Both the position numbers and the translations under genes were made by a program. From Streptomyces sp. PsTaAH-137 (lineage in GTDB: Bacteria > Actinomycetota > Actinomycetes > Streptomycetales > Streptomycetaceae): a DNA stretch of 64,000 nucleotides. The notes beneath the pieces were generated by a model that did not search any database, was not told the origin of the DNA, and saw only the letters and a list, made by a program, of their open reading frames with translations. Shown piece after piece: positions 42,790 to 51,512 of this stretch. Location: the NCBI RefSeq assembly GCF_003259365.1, contig NZ_QLLY01000015.1:1-64000 (forward strand). Reading direction: 5' to 3'. Positions within the stretch are counted from its first letter, which is position 1. Every line of letters begins with the position of its first letter.

Positions 42790-44475
42790 ATGACGCCGGA
42801 TCAGGGGCCGGACAGGCCGTGGCGGGTGCGGATCGACGACCGGCACGGAACCCCTTGCGGGGCGGGCGTGCTGCTCGACGGACGGTCCGTGCTGACCTGC
42901 GCACACGTCGTCCAGCAGGCCGAGGCCCACCCTGCCGCGGGCCCGTCCGCACACCTTCGGGTCCGCAGCGCCGTCGCTGCGCCCGAGTGGCGGCGCACCG
43001 CCCGCGTCGTCGAGGACGCCTGGGCCTTCGAGAACGGCACACGGCGCGGCGACGTCGCACTGCTCCGCCTGGACGAGCCGGTGGACCACGCCGGACACAC
43101 GGAACTGTGGAAGGTACCCATCTCGGGCGGCCGGGTCCGGGTGTACGGCTTCCCCGCCTTCGAGCCGTACGGCATCGGGGTCGACGCCGAACTCGCCGGA
43201 TCGGGCGGCCGGGCCGGCGAATGGGGACTGCTCAACCGCGTCCACGAAGGGCGGCCGTGGATCCAGCCCGGCTACTCCGGCGCGGGCGTGATGGCCCTCG
43301 ACGGCGCGTTCGCCGGCCAGGTCATCGGCATCGTCGTCGCCGACTACGTCGACGAGAACGGCAGAGCCGCCTGGATGGTCCCGGTCGACACCATGCAGAC
43401 GTACCTGGGGCGGCGGATCGCACCGCACGTACGGGGCGTCGGCATCGAGGTGCCCTCGCGCGGCGACCCCGCGGCGGACCTCGACGACCCGCTGCAACTC
43501 GCCCTGACCCAGGAGCTGGCCCGGCTCCTCACCAGCGGCTGGGCGGGCGTCGCCCTCGTCGCCACCGGGCGGCGGACCGGCCCCGGCTCCTCCTGGCTGG
43601 TCCGCCTCACCCAGACCTCCCGCGCGCCCGGCCCCGACGGCGGCGCGCCCCGGGGCACCGCGCTGCCGTTCGGCGCCGTCGACGCGGCCTACGACGCCCG
43701 AGGCAAGACCGCGGGGGAGGTGTGCGCCTATCTCGCCCACCGCTTCGGCTTCGACCCGGACCGTGAACGCGAGCCGGCCCCACTGGTGCACCGGCTGCTG
43801 CGTCGCAGACCGCCCGCCTTCGTCATCGTGGACGGCATCGACGGCGCGGAGGACCCCGACCGCCTCCTGCGCGACCTGCTGATCCCGCTCGCCCGCGACG
43901 CCCGCACCCGTGGCCTGCGCCTCGTCCTCGGCGTCGAGGGCGACCCGCCCGACGACCTGCCCTACCAGGTGCACCTGGACCCGACCCCGCTGCCGGGCGG
44001 CGCCCCGCGCCCGGTCACCGAGGAGCAGGCGCGGGAGGCGGTCGCCCGGCTGGCACGGGCCGAGGCCGAAGCGCTGCGCGTCGAGCGGACGACGGCGCGC
44101 CGCTTCCTGGCACCGCCCCGCCTGCCGCACGGCCGGGCACCCCGCCTCGCGGTGCGGCTCGCCGTCGCCCGCGCCACCTTCCCGCACGCCGAGATCGCCG
44201 CCATCGCGGCGCGGGCCGCGGCAGCCGTCACGGACGCCGACGCCTACGTGAGGGAGGTGCGCGGGATGGACGCCGCGCACGAGGACCTCACCGTCCGCCT
44301 GGAGCTGTACCGCGCACTCGCCGAGGAGCACTTCGGCGCCGCGGACCCCGAACTCGGCGCGCTGTTCACCGCGGCGGACCGCGCCCTGCGGACCGCCCCC
44401 GTCGACCTCGCGGCCGCCGGCCGGCGGGTCCCGCGCTACGTCGCGGCCGTCAACCGCCGCATCGCCGAAGGATGA
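42790..44475 (+). CDS. Trypsin-like serine protease with degenerate STAND-type NTPase region
   Basis: A 561-residue protein with no signal peptide. The trypsin fold occupies about residues 1-220 with a complete triad: His39 in LTCAHVV, Asp88 in RRGDVALLRL and Ser163 in QPGYSGAGVMA. From about residue 240 the chain resembles a STAND-type NTPase: GVALVATGRRTGPGSSWLVR stands where the P-loop should be but lacks the GKS/T lysine, and FVIVDGIDGAEDP near residue 346 resembles a Walker B strand. The C-terminus is helical. A cytoplasmic, induced protease controlled by its own NTPase-like half is inferred. The kinase gene begins four bases after its stop. Confidence 0.85.
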   Translation: MTPDQGPDRPWRVRIDDRHGTPCGAGVLLDGRSVLTCAHVVQQAEAHPAAGPSAHLRVRSAVAAPEWRRTARVVEDAWAFENGTRRGDVALLRLDEPVDHAGHTELWKVPISGGRVRVYGFPAFEPYGIGVDAELAGSGGRAGEWGLLNRVHEGRPWIQPGYSGAGVMALDGAFAGQVIGIVVADYVDENGRAAWMVPVDTMQTYLGRRIAPHVRGVGIEVPSRGDPAADLDDPLQLALTQELARLLTSGWAGVALVATGRRTGPGSSWLVRLTQTSRAPGPDGGAPRGTALPFGAVDAAYDARGKTAGEVCAYLAHRFGFDPDREREPAPLVHRLLRRRPPAFVIVDGIDGAEDPDRLLRDLLIPLARDARTRGLRLVLGVEGDPPDDLPYQVHLDPTPLPGGAPRPVTEEQAREAVARLARAEAEALRVERTTARRFLAPPRLPHGRAPRLAVRLAVARATFPHAEIAAIAARAAAAVTDADAYVREVRGMDAAHEDLTVRLELYRALAEEHFGAADPELGALFTAADRALRTAPVDLAAAGRRVPRYVAAVNRRIAEG

Positions 44476-44479
44476 GGCC

Positions 44480-46576
44480 ATGACCCGATGCAACCGCCCC
44501 GGATGCGGGCGCGGCACCCTCGACGCGGACGGCTACTGCCCGGCCTGCGGCCGCAAGGCGCTGCCGCCCGCCCGGGCCGCAGGGGCGAGCACCGGCGTCG
44601 CCCAGGTGCGGCCCGACCCCTGGTACGGACTCGCGCTCGTCGACGACACCCGGCTCCCCGACGGCCCCGGCGCCGCCCCGGCACGGGAGCCTCGGCCGGA
44701 GAGCGGCCCCGTCGCGGAGGAACACCGCTACTGCCACAACCCCGGCTGCGGCCGGCCCGTCGGACGCAGTGTGGACGGCAGCCCCGGACGGATCTTCGGG
44801 TTCTGCGCCCGGTGCGGCACCCGCTTCGACTTCACCCACGTCGCGGGCCTCCTCATCGCCGGCCGCTACGAGGTGCGCCGACTGCTCGGCCAGGGCTCGT
44901 ACGGCGTCGCCTACCTCGCGTACGACCGCAACCTCAAGACCGACGTCGTCCTGAAGGAACTGCGCACCGCACTGGCCGCTTCCGACCGGGAACGCGACGT
45001 CCTCGTCGGCCTGCGGCACGACGCCATCGTCCGCATCCTCGGCTACGAGGAGGAGCACGACCGCACCTACCTGGTCCTCGAATACCTGCCGGGCCAGGCA
45101 CTGCAAGCGGCCCCCGGCGACCGGCTCGCGACGTTCCTCGCCCACGGCCTGCGCCTGCTCCAGGCCCTCGACTACCTGCACGCGCGCGGCCTGCTGCACT
45201 GCGACGTCAAACCGCTGAACATCATCCGCTTCGCGGAGACCGCGCCCTCCGGCGCCCTCGACCGGGTCCGGCTCATCGACTTCGGCGCGGTGCGCTCGGT
45301 CACCGACACGGCGCCGCTCTCCGAGTACACCGAGCGGTACGCACCGCCCCCGGGCGACGCCGAGTACACCGACGGACCCACCCCCGGCTTCGACCTGTAC
45401 GGCCTCGGCATGACCCTCGCGGAGACCTCCCACGAGCTGACCAAGGAATCCTCCGCCCCCGGCGTGCAGTCCCTCCGGCTGCTCCTGGACCGGTCCGTGC
45501 ACAGCGGCGGGCCCCGACAGCGGTTCACGTCGGCACGGCAGTTCGGCGAGCAGCTCAGCGGAGTCGTCCGCCAGGTCGTGGCGGCGCCCGAGACCGGCCG
45601 CCGCGTCACCCGCGCCTCCGCGCTGTTCGGCCCGATGCCCGAGGCGCTGCACGGCGGCATCGGCGCGCCCCGGCCCCTCGGCGACTGGGTGCGGGCGACG
45701 GTGGAGCGGCCCGCCCCCGACGGCCCGGTGCGGCTGACGCTGCCGCCTCTCTTCCGGGCTCCCGGGCCGTGGGAGGTGGCGGCGGCCCTGCCGATGCCGG
45801 TCCACGACCCCGACGACACCGACGTCACCACCACGGTGCAGGGCGAACTGGACGTGTGCCGCAAGCTGTTGCGGGCCGGTGAACCCGCGGACGCGGCGGC
45901 GGTCCTCGACCGGGTACCGCTGCCCGCCGACCACTGGCTCACCCACTGGTACCGCGGACTCATCGCCCTGCGCGACGACGAACTGGCCCGGTCCACCTCG
46001 CACTTCACCCAGGTGCGCGCCGCGCTCCCCGGCGAACTCGTCCCGCAGCTCGTGCTCGGCCTGTGCGCCGAACGCTCCGGAGACGCCGCCCTCGCCACCA
46101 CGCACTACAGCACCGTCCTCACCACCAGCCCCGCCCTCGGCGCGGCCGGGTTCGGCCTCGCCAGGATCACCCACCGCGCCGACGGGCCGGCCGCGGCGGC
46201 CGGCATCGTCGAAGGACTGGCGCAGGAGTTCCGCTTCGCGCGCGAGGCCCACATCGCGGGCTTCCGGCTCTCGCTGGAGCGGCCGGAAGCGGCGGTGCCC
46301 CGGATCCCGGCGGGCCTCGGACTCGTCGAGGCCGAACGGGCCTCCCTGGCCGCCGAGTCGGCGTACGCCGAGTACCTGCGCACCGAGGACCGCCTCGCCC
46401 TCTCCGACGCGATCCGCGGCCTCGCCCGGCACTGCCCGAACGAGCGGGACTTCTACGCCCTGGTCGACCTCGCCAACGAGCTGCGCCCCGATCGGAAGTG
46501 GCCCTGGTACGCAGGGACCAGACCACGGACCCATGCAAAAGGCAACAATGAGCGGCACTTCCGTTCCGCAACGTGA
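44480..46576 (+). CDS. PknG-like Ser/Thr protein kinase with zinc ribbons and TPR domain
   Basis: A 698-residue soluble protein. Two N-terminal zinc ribbons are visible: CNRPGCG with CPACG (residues 4-24) and CHNPGCG with CARCG (about 82-115), matching the rubredoxin-like region of PknG. The kinase domain at about 130-400 has GQGSYGVAYLA, the ATP Lys near 158 in VVLKEL, HCDVKPLN with catalytic Asp242, and IDFGAV with Asp267, so it looks active. Residues from about 450 are TPR-like helices, as in PknG. In mycobacteria pknG lies with glnX and glnH and signals amino-acid availability; here a membrane protein and a binding lipoprotein also follow. The last 15 residues are unusually Asn/Arg/His-rich. 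Confidence 0.9.
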   Translation: MTRCNRPGCGRGTLDADGYCPACGRKALPPARAAGASTGVAQVRPDPWYGLALVDDTRLPDGPGAAPAREPRPESGPVAEEHRYCHNPGCGRPVGRSVDGSPGRIFGFCARCGTRFDFTHVAGLLIAGRYEVRRLLGQGSYGVAYLAYDRNLKTDVVLKELRTALAASDRERDVLVGLRHDAIVRILGYEEEHDRTYLVLEYLPGQALQAAPGDRLATFLAHGLRLLQALDYLHARGLLHCDVKPLNIIRFAETAPSGALDRVRLIDFGAVRSVTDTAPLSEYTERYAPPPGDAEYTDGPTPGFDLYGLGMTLAETSHELTKESSAPGVQSLRLLLDRSVHSGGPRQRFTSARQFGEQLSGVVRQVVAAPETGRRVTRASALFGPMPEALHGGIGAPRPLGDWVRATVERPAPDGPVRLTLPPLFRAPGPWEVAAALPMPVHDPDDTDVTTTVQGELDVCRKLLRAGEPADAAAVLDRVPLPADHWLTHWYRGLIALRDDELARSTSHFTQVRAALPGELVPQLVLGLCAERSGDAALATTHYSTVLTTSPALGAAGFGLARITHRADGPAAAAGIVEGLAQEFRFAREAHIAGFRLSLERPEAAVPRIPAGLGLVEAERASLAAESAYAEYLRTEDRLALSDAIRGLARHCPNERDFYALVDLANELRPDRKWPWYAGTRPRTHAKGNNERHFRSAT

Positions 46577-46662
46577 ACGGACGGGCTACGCTCCCTTGGT
46601 CCGCACAGGACACACACGACACAGGCGGCCGATGGCCGTGACGAGGGAGTCGTGAGAGACCG

Positions 46663-48159
46663 ATGGGGGACTTACCACGTGCGGCGCTGGACTTCACCAT
46701 GGAGCTGCACGCACCGGGGGACCTGAGCCGCGACGCCGAGCGCGCCGACGCGCTCATCACCGTGCACGCCCGCGGTCCGGACGCCGCCGAGGCCGGAGCC
46801 GGGAGCGCGCCGGCCACCGCCGAAGTACTCATCATGGACCGGTCGTTGTCCATGTCGGGACCGGGCAGGCTCGACGAGGCCAAGCGCGCCGTGTGCGCGG
46901 CGATCGACACCCTGCGCGACGGGACCCTGTTCGCCGTCGTCGCGGGCGACCACGAGGCCCGCGTCGTGCACCCGCCCGACTGCCGCCGCCCGCTCCCCGC
47001 CGACGAGGCCCGCAGACGCGAGGCCAAGGCCGCCGTACGCGCCGTGCGCGCCCAGGGCGGCACCAGGATCGGCAGCTGGCTGGAGTGCGCCCGCCGCCTC
47101 TTCGACGCCGCCGCCGTCGACGGCGTACGGCACGCGGTGCTCTACACCGACGGCAAGGACGAGCACGAGACCCGTGAACAGCTCGACGCCGTCCTCGACT
47201 CCTGCACCGACCGGTTCGTCTGCGACGTACGCGGTCTCGGCGGCGACTGGGAGTACCGCGAACTCCACCGCATCGCGCAGGCGTTGCACGGCTCGTCCGC
47301 GGCCGTCCTCGACATCACGGACCTCACGGCCGACTTCCAGGCCCTCATGAGCGAGGCCCGGCGCGTCGTCGTCCCCCGCGTCTATCTCGGCCTGCGCTTC
47401 AGCGAGCTGTTCACCCTGGACAGGGTGCGCCAGACCGCCCCCGTGGAAGCCGACCTCACCGGTCAGCAGCAGCCGTACGAGGAGGGGTTCCACATTCCGC
47501 TCGGTGCCTGGTCGCCCGGGCTGCGCCAGTACCAGCTCACCTTGCGCCTCGACCCCGCCCGGGTACCTCTCGACACGGATCTGCGGGCCGCCTGGATCAC
47601 TCTGCACGCCGAACGGAGCGGCTCGGCGGGGCGGGTGGCGCTGATGCCGACCGTCCCCTTGGACGTACGGCGACGGTCGGTGCCGGCCGGCCCGGCGACC
47701 GGATCCCCCGAACTCACCCGGGTGGAGCGGATCCGCGCCCTGGGCATGGCGATGCGCGCCTGCACCGACGCCTACGCCTCCGGCGACCTCGGCCGCGCCG
47801 ACCGGGAGTTGAGGACGGCGCTCGACCTGGCCGGCGAACTCGGCCAGACACAGAAGGCGGCGGAGCTGCGGGCCGTCGCGGAGCGGAACGCGGACGGCCG
47901 GCTGGTCCTGCGGCGCACGGTGACACGCGCGGAGATGCAGCGCCTGGCCCTCGACTCCACCCGGACCGGTGTCCCGACCGGTGTGCCGCGCGGGGCCCTG
48001 TCCGATGCCGACCCCGGAGTTCCGCCGGTCGACTCCGTCACCGCCGGTCCGGCCGACGGCCCCGCACACTGCCCGCACTGCCGGGCGGTCCTGCCGACGC
48101 CCGGCGCCAGGTTCTGCGAGGCGTGCGGCCGGAGCGTCGACGGCGGAAGCCGCGCATGA
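46663..48159 (+). CDS. VWA-domain protein with C-terminal zinc ribbon
   Basis: A 498-residue cytoplasmic protein from ATG 46663. The von Willebrand A domain has an intact metal-ion-dependent adhesion site: Asp59 in LIMDRSLSMSG (DxSxS), the Thr of GGTRIG and Asp163 in YTDGKDE. A beta-rich segment follows, then helices TRVERIRALGMAMRACTDAY and LRTALDLAGELGQTQKAAEL, and finally CPHCRAVLPTPGARFCEACG, a zinc ribbon at about residues 468-490. VWA proteins assemble with partner domains through the metal. The matching zinc ribbons in this and the kinase suggest a shared complex. The stop overlaps the next start (ATGA). Confidence 0.9.
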   Translation: MGDLPRAALDFTMELHAPGDLSRDAERADALITVHARGPDAAEAGAGSAPATAEVLIMDRSLSMSGPGRLDEAKRAVCAAIDTLRDGTLFAVVAGDHEARVVHPPDCRRPLPADEARRREAKAAVRAVRAQGGTRIGSWLECARRLFDAAAVDGVRHAVLYTDGKDEHETREQLDAVLDSCTDRFVCDVRGLGGDWEYRELHRIAQALHGSSAAVLDITDLTADFQALMSEARRVVVPRVYLGLRFSELFTLDRVRQTAPVEADLTGQQQPYEEGFHIPLGAWSPGLRQYQLTLRLDPARVPLDTDLRAAWITLHAERSGSAGRVALMPTVPLDVRRRSVPAGPATGSPELTRVERIRALGMAMRACTDAYASGDLGRADRELRTALDLAGELGQTQKAAELRAVAERNADGRLVLRRTVTRAEMQRLALDSTRTGVPTGVPRGALSDADPGVPPVDSVTAGPADGPAHCPHCRAVLPTPGARFCEACGRSVDGGSRA

Positions 48160-49121
48160 CCGCCACGGCCACCGGGACCACGGCGCGTGGTCGGCGCGCC
48201 CTGATCGCCGAGACCTGGCGGTCCCTGCGCACCGCGCACCCCGTCCGGATCCTGCGTCTCCTGCGCGCGGGTCTGCTGGCGACCGTGTGCGCGACCGCCG
48301 TCGTCTATCTCGTGACAGCCACCCAGGGCGGACAGGAGGTCACCACCGTCCGGCACAGCAAGGCGGCCGGCGACCAGCTCCAGGAGGCGGGCAAGGCGGT
48401 CGGTGCGGCGGACCGGGCCCTGGACGAGGCGGTCGGAACCGGCCAGATCCAACTGACCGGACCGGGCGCGGAGTTCGCCAACACCACCGCGCGCATCGGA
48501 ACCCTGCTCACCGCCGCCACCCAGGGCAACGCGGCAGGGGCGACCGGACGCGCCCAGTTCCAGTTCGTCCAGGGCAAGCTCCTCATCTGCCAGCAGCTGA
48601 TCAACACGGCGGTGAGCGACTACTCGCACAGCGGCCCGGCCGGCGTCGAGAGCGCCCGCGCCACGCTGACGGCAGCACGCCTGCGCGACCCCGGCACCGG
48701 CCGGGAGGTCCCGGGCACCGGCGGTCTGCGCGCCTCCATCGAGGACCTCCAGGACCTCCAGAACGCCGGTCTGGCCCGCCAGCGCGACGCGGGCTGGCTC
48801 GATCCCGTCCAGCTCTGGGGCCTCGCCCTCGCTCCGCCGCTCCTGATGCTGATCCTGTGCTGCGCCACCGCACGGATCCTCGCGGTCCACTTCCGCCGCC
48901 CGGTCAACGGATATCTGGTCGCCACCCTCGCCGTCACCCTGGCGGTCACCGGCGTCTCGGTGGGACTGACCCTGTGGGACGAGGCGCGCCTCGCCCTCCA
49001 CCCGGCCGCCGGCCATCCGGTCACCATGACGCTCGTCCTCCTCGCGCTCGTCGGCGCCGGTGTCCTCAACCACCTCGCCCACCGGTCCCGCCTCGCCGAG
49101 TACAGGTACCCGCGCCCATGA
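48156..49121 (+). CDS. Four-helix membrane protein with extracytoplasmic helical domain, GlnX-like
   Basis: A 321-residue protein. A cytoplasmic Arg-rich N-terminus leads to helix 1 (about residues 38-58). An outside segment of about 165 residues is predicted as a helical bundle (VRHSKAAGDQLQEAGKAVGA and VGTGQIQLTGPGAEFANTTA), then helices near 229-248, 258-280 and 296-316 return the chain to the cytoplasm. This plan matches mycobacterial GlnX, the partner of PknG and GlnH, although I see no strong sequence motif to prove orthology. Start and stop overlap the neighbours by four bases each, so it is translationally coupled. Confidence 0.75.
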   Translation: MTATATGTTARGRRALIAETWRSLRTAHPVRILRLLRAGLLATVCATAVVYLVTATQGGQEVTTVRHSKAAGDQLQEAGKAVGAADRALDEAVGTGQIQLTGPGAEFANTTARIGTLLTAATQGNAAGATGRAQFQFVQGKLLICQQLINTAVSDYSHSGPAGVESARATLTAARLRDPGTGREVPGTGGLRASIEDLQDLQNAGLARQRDAGWLDPVQLWGLALAPPLLMLILCCATARILAVHFRRPVNGYLVATLAVTLAVTGVSVGLTLWDEARLALHPAAGHPVTMTLVLLALVGAGVLNHLAHRSRLAEYRYPRP

Positions 49122-50395
49122 CAACGCCCGGACGGCGCACGGCCGTTGCCCGACTGGTCCAACTCCTCACCGCCCTGGCCCTGTTGGCGGTCCTGACCGC
49201 CTGCGCGGGCTCCGGAGACCGGCATGTGACGGTGATGGTGCCCTGGACCGCGCAGGACGAGTTCGGCGCCTTCTACTCCGTCGTCGAGGACTTCGAGCAC
49301 GACACCGGCATCCAGGTCGACGTCCAGGTCACCCGCGCGCTCACCCAACAGCTCGACGCCGCCGTCGCCGCCGACGCCCCGCCCGACCTCGCCGTCCTGC
49401 CGAGCCCCGCCGCGATCGCCCACTACGTGCGCGGCTCGGCGCCCGACCTCGAACCGCTCGACGCGAGGACCGTCGACCCGGGCGCGTACCTGGAGCCGTT
49501 CCGGGGTCTGGCCCAGGTCGACGGCGCCACCTACGCCGTCCCGGTCAAGATCGACGTCAAGAGCCTCGTCTGGTACGACACCGAGACCACGGACACGCCC
49601 CGCACCCGGTCGACCGACGCGCTGCACACCTTCGTCAGAGAAGGCCGCCTCGACTGGTGTCTCGGCCTCGCCTCCGGCCCGACCTCCGGGTGGCCAGGCG
49701 CCGACTGGATCGCCGACATCGTGCTCGCCGACGCGGGCACCCGGGCGTACGCGAGCTGGGCCGCGGGCCGCCTGCCGTGGACCGACTCCGCGATCACCCG
49801 CGCCTGGACCCGGTGGCGCGACCTCGTGGGCACGGCCACGCTCAAGAAGGCATCCGAAGCCGGCTTCACCGAGGCGACCCAGGCCATGGCCGCGAGGAAA
49901 CCGGACTGCCGGCTCGCCCACGGCGCACGCTCCGCCCTCGCGGCCGCACTCCGGAAGGAACCCCGCTTCGACTTCGTCGCGCCCGCCGCCCACGCCCCGC
50001 TGGAGGTCTCGGGCGACTTCATCGGCATGTTCACGGACGACAACCCCGCCGCACGCGATTTCGTCCACTACCTGTCCGGCGCGCGGGCCCAGCAGACCTG
50101 GGTCGACGCGGCGGGCTCGGCCGCGTTCTCCGCCCGGACCGACGGCATCGTCTACCGCAACGCCGTCCAGCAGCGGATCGCCGCACTGCTGAAACCCGCC
50201 TCCGGCCACCCGCTCTGCTTCGGCGCCGCCGACATGATGAGCCCCGACACCGCCGCCGCCTTCTACCGGGCCGTCCTCGACTACGCCGACGAGGGCGGGG
50301 ACGTATCGAAGCTGATGGACCGCCTGCAACAGGTCCAGACGAGCCTCGGCGCCGAACAGGTGCCCCAGGGAGACATCTGCTCCGGCCCCGGCTGA
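49118..50395 (+). CDS. Extracellular substrate-binding lipoprotein
   Basis: A 425-residue lipoprotein with lipobox LTAC (Cys29). The mature part is a solute-binding protein of the sugar-type cluster: VTVMVPWTAQDEFGAFYSVV, GIQVDVQVTRALTQQLDAAV, APPDLAVLPSPAAIAHYV and YAVPVKIDVKSLVWYD follow the family-1 pattern. No permease or ATPase gene is nearby, so it probably serves as a sensor rather than an importer, in the manner of GlnH, although GlnH itself belongs to the amino-acid-binding class. It overlaps the membrane-protein gene by four bases, and the pair is likely to interact at the membrane. Confidence 0.85.
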   Translation: MTTPGRRTAVARLVQLLTALALLAVLTACAGSGDRHVTVMVPWTAQDEFGAFYSVVEDFEHDTGIQVDVQVTRALTQQLDAAVAADAPPDLAVLPSPAAIAHYVRGSAPDLEPLDARTVDPGAYLEPFRGLAQVDGATYAVPVKIDVKSLVWYDTETTDTPRTRSTDALHTFVREGRLDWCLGLASGPTSGWPGADWIADIVLADAGTRAYASWAAGRLPWTDSAITRAWTRWRDLVGTATLKKASEAGFTEATQAMAARKPDCRLAHGARSALAAALRKEPRFDFVAPAAHAPLEVSGDFIGMFTDDNPAARDFVHYLSGARAQQTWVDAAGSAAFSARTDGIVYRNAVQQRIAALLKPASGHPLCFGAADMMSPDTAAAFYRAVLDYADEGGDVSKLMDRLQQVQTSLGAEQVPQGDICSGPG

Positions 50396-50436
50396 CCGTT
50401 CCGAACCCATCCGTTCACCGCCTCCCGAGGAGTCCC

Positions 50437-50772
50437 GTGTCGTCAGAAGCCGTGCAGTTCGTACTCGCCGACGGAGAGACCACCGTCCTCGTCTCCGCGC
50501 CCCGCCAGGGCTCCGGCACCGTCGGAACCGGCGACGGGCTGCGCCGCGCCCAGCGGTCGCTGCGCACCGCCCTCGCCCCGATCACCTCCGCCGCCGCCGA
50601 GGTGATCTCCGAGTTCCGCGCCCACGCCGAGCGCCCCGACGAGATCGAGGTCTCCTTCGGCGTGACCCTCGACGCGTCGCTCGGCGCCATCATCAGCACC
50701 GCCAAGGCCAGCACCCACCTCGACGTCCGCCTACGCTGGAACGGATCGAGAGACGCCGCCCCCGGAGCGTAG
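50437..50772 (+). CDS. Trypco1 (trypsin-co-occurring domain 1) protein
   Basis: A 111-residue protein starting at GTG 50437, four bases after GAGGAG. The chain matches the Trypco1 (formerly CU044_2847) pattern: a strand pair AVQFVLADGETTVLVSA, a helix ITSAAAEVISEFRAHAERPD, then EIEVSFGVTLDASLGAII and HLDVRLRW. The family is named for its presence beside trypsin-like proteases in conflict-type systems, and here the trypsin gene starts the same locus 7.6 kb upstream. It may be a substrate, adaptor or signal for the protease; that is inference. It follows the lipoprotein gene by 41 bases. Confidence 0.85.
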   Translation: MSSEAVQFVLADGETTVLVSAPRQGSGTVGTGDGLRRAQRSLRTALAPITSAAAEVISEFRAHAERPDEIEVSFGVTLDASLGAIISTAKASTHLDVRLRWNGSRDAAPGA

Positions 50773-50800
50773 GGGCGCGAGAAAGGCAGGTGGGGACGTA

Positions 50801-51442
50801 GTGAGCGGTCTGTTCCCGCGGGAGCGGCGCGAGGTCGCCCCGGGCGCCGTCCACCTCCCCGACTGGCTGGACCCGGCACGCCAGCGCGACCTGCTCACCG
50901 CCTGCCGTGCCTGGGCCCGGCCGCCCGCCGGCCTGCGCACGGTCCGCACCCCCGGCGGCGGACGGATGAGCGCGCGCCAGGTCGGGCTCGGCTGGCACTG
51001 GACGCCGCGCGGCTACACCCGCACCGCCGTCGACGGGGACGGCGCCCCCGTCAAACCCATGCCGAAGGAACTGGCCGAGCTCGGCGCACGGGCCGTCTCC
51101 GACGCCTTCGGACGATCGCCCGACGCCGTGTACGACATCGCGCTCATCAACTACTACGACGAGCAGGCCCGGATGGGCATGCACCAGGACCGCGACGAGA
51201 CGTCCGAGGAGCCGGTCGTCTCGCTCAGCCTCGGCGACACCTGCGTCTTCCGGTTCGGGAACACGCGGACACGGACGAAGCCGTACACGGACGTCGACCT
51301 GCACAGCGGCGACCTGTTCGTCTTCGGCGGCCCGGCACGCCTCGCCTTCCACGGCGTGCCCCGCGTCCACCCGGGCACCGCCCCCGCCGGGCTCGGCCTG
51401 CGCGGGCGGCTCAACATCACGCTACGCGTCAGCGGCCTGTGA
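50801..51442 (+). CDS. alkB: AlkB-like 2-oxoglutarate/Fe(II) dioxygenase
   Basis: A 213-residue protein from a GTG 28 bases after the Trypco1 gene. The double-stranded beta-helix iron site is complete: His128 and Asp130 in MGMHQDRDE and His184 in LAFHGVPR. The 2-oxoglutarate-binding Arg lies in GRLNITLR. SARQVGLGWHWTPRGYTR is the nucleotide-recognition lid and DIALINYYDEQ the usual core strand. AlkB removes methyl groups from 1-methyladenine and 3-methylcytosine in damaged DNA or RNA. It could share the transcript of the preceding locus, which would put a nucleic-acid repair enzyme in it, but the link may be chance. Confidence 0.93.
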   Translation: MSGLFPRERREVAPGAVHLPDWLDPARQRDLLTACRAWARPPAGLRTVRTPGGGRMSARQVGLGWHWTPRGYTRTAVDGDGAPVKPMPKELAELGARAVSDAFGRSPDAVYDIALINYYDEQARMGMHQDRDETSEEPVVSLSLGDTCVFRFGNTRTRTKPYTDVDLHSGDLFVFGGPARLAFHGVPRVHPGTAPAGLGLRGRLNITLRVSGL

Positions 51443-51512
51443 CCACACGGAGTGAGGGAACGGCCGTTCACCGGCTACCATTCCAGACCGTGATCAGGGC
51501 GAGGAGTTGCTG

